A DNA stretch of 7,130 bases, from NCBI GenBank assembly GCA_046050405.1, contig JBJOPY010000018.1:1-7130 (forward strand). The letters are read 5' to 3'. The position numbers and the translations under genes are program-made. The notes under the pieces were generated by a model that worked only from the letters and a program-made list of their open reading frames with translations, had not been told where the DNA came from and ran no database searches. Each line of letters starts with the position of its first letter. The stretch's first letter is position 1. Of the stretch, positions 6,871-7,130 are shown in pieces. Origin of the DNA: JADKCL01 sp046050405. GTDB lineage: Bacteria > Bacteroidota > Bacteroidia > J057 > JADKCL01.

Positions 6871-7130
6871 ATGGCACATGAAAGAAGAACATGGACTCCC
6901 GCGCAGAAGCTGGCGATCCTGAAGGAAGCAGAACAAAACGGTGTGGCGCAGACTTGCCGCCTTCACCAGCTGGCCGAGTCGCTGATCGGCAAGTGGCGGA
7001 TCAAGCTGGAAAAGTTTGGCGCCGACGGGCTTGAGCCCCGTGGATTGCACGTGACCCCGGAAGTGGACAGGATCGCCGGGGAGAACCGGAGGCTCAAGCA
7101 GATCGTCGCTGACCAGGCACTGGAACTGCA
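6807..7130 (+). mobile_element. Left part of an IS3-family-like insertion sequence (right end outside window)
   Basis: The element is inferred from the orfA gene at 6871. The left end is not fixed. IS3-family termini begin with TG and often carry a C-run and TGGAC within the first few dozen bases; here ACCCC lies at 6821-6825 and CTGGAC at 6833-6838, with TG candidates at 6802 and 6807. The other end and any target duplication lie outside the window, so the boundary is only good to about 30 bases. Confidence 0.55.
6871..7130 (+). CDS. IS3-family transposase OrfA, N-terminal part (cut by window edge)
   Basis: The visible 86 residues begin MAHERRTWTPAQKLAILKEA, the typical N-terminus of the helix-turn-helix OrfA protein of IS3-type elements, which binds the terminal repeats. 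The helix-turn-helix covers about 9-48, with the recognition segment around TCRLHQLAESLIGKWRIKL. From about residue 64 a leucine-zipper-like coil starts (DRIAGENRRLKQIVADQ), used in this family for OrfA/OrfAB multimers. An OrfB integrase (DDE) reached by frameshift would be expected downstream but is not in the window. GGGGAGGA at 6857-6864, six bases before the ATG, is the strongest ribosome binding site in the window, unlike the weak ones of the host genes and consistent with a transferred element. The reading frame is intact up to the edge. Confidence 0.85.
   Translation, partial: MAHERRTWTPAQKLAILKEAEQNGVAQTCRLHQLAESLIGKWRIKLEKFGADGLEPRGLHVTPEVDRIAGENRRLKQIVADQALEL

Noticed and set aside
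6838..7050. Minus-strand open frame over the transposase gene
   Set aside because: It is the antisense of the clear OrfA coding region and resembles nothing known.

Overview
The window looks like ordinary chromosome of a member of the Bacteroidota with roughly balanced GC content. The grounds are an OmpA-family protein built on tandem carboxypeptidase-regulatory-like repeats with the Cys-containing C-terminus common in that phylum, Sec signal peptides ending in Ala-Gln, a solo receiver of the LytTR class, and an exact TAnnTTTG promoter box upstream of it. Species cannot be read from the sequence.

Layout. On the plus strand, 2-1015 is the 3' part of a multidomain OmpA-like cell-envelope gene that runs off the left edge. 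It is followed after 91 bp by an unrecognised gene (1107-3314) for a secreted, single-pass membrane protein of 735 residues. A strong symmetric hairpin (3329-3370) closes this unit and also serves the convergent minus-strand genes. On the minus strand, in transcription order, are tex (6614-4476, a complete S1-domain transcription accessory protein), a stand-alone receiver protein without a phosphorylatable aspartate (4339-3893), and a small exported YciI-like protein (3831-3394). At the right edge an IS3-type insertion sequence begins, with the 5' part of its orfA (6871 to the edge) pointing away from tex.

How the genes may work together. The OmpA-like protein and the 735-residue protein are co-oriented and both have large periplasmic parts. 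One carries a peptidoglycan-binding domain and the other an inner-membrane anchor with a cytoplasmic domain, so a shared envelope role is plausible but unproven. Tex, the receiver and the YciI protein share a strand, but the gaps between them and a promoter-like dyad in front of the receiver suggest that at least the receiver has its own control. I do not see an obviously new multi-gene system. The items most worth following up are the degenerate receiver with its palindromic promoter region and the unrecognised 735-residue membrane protein.
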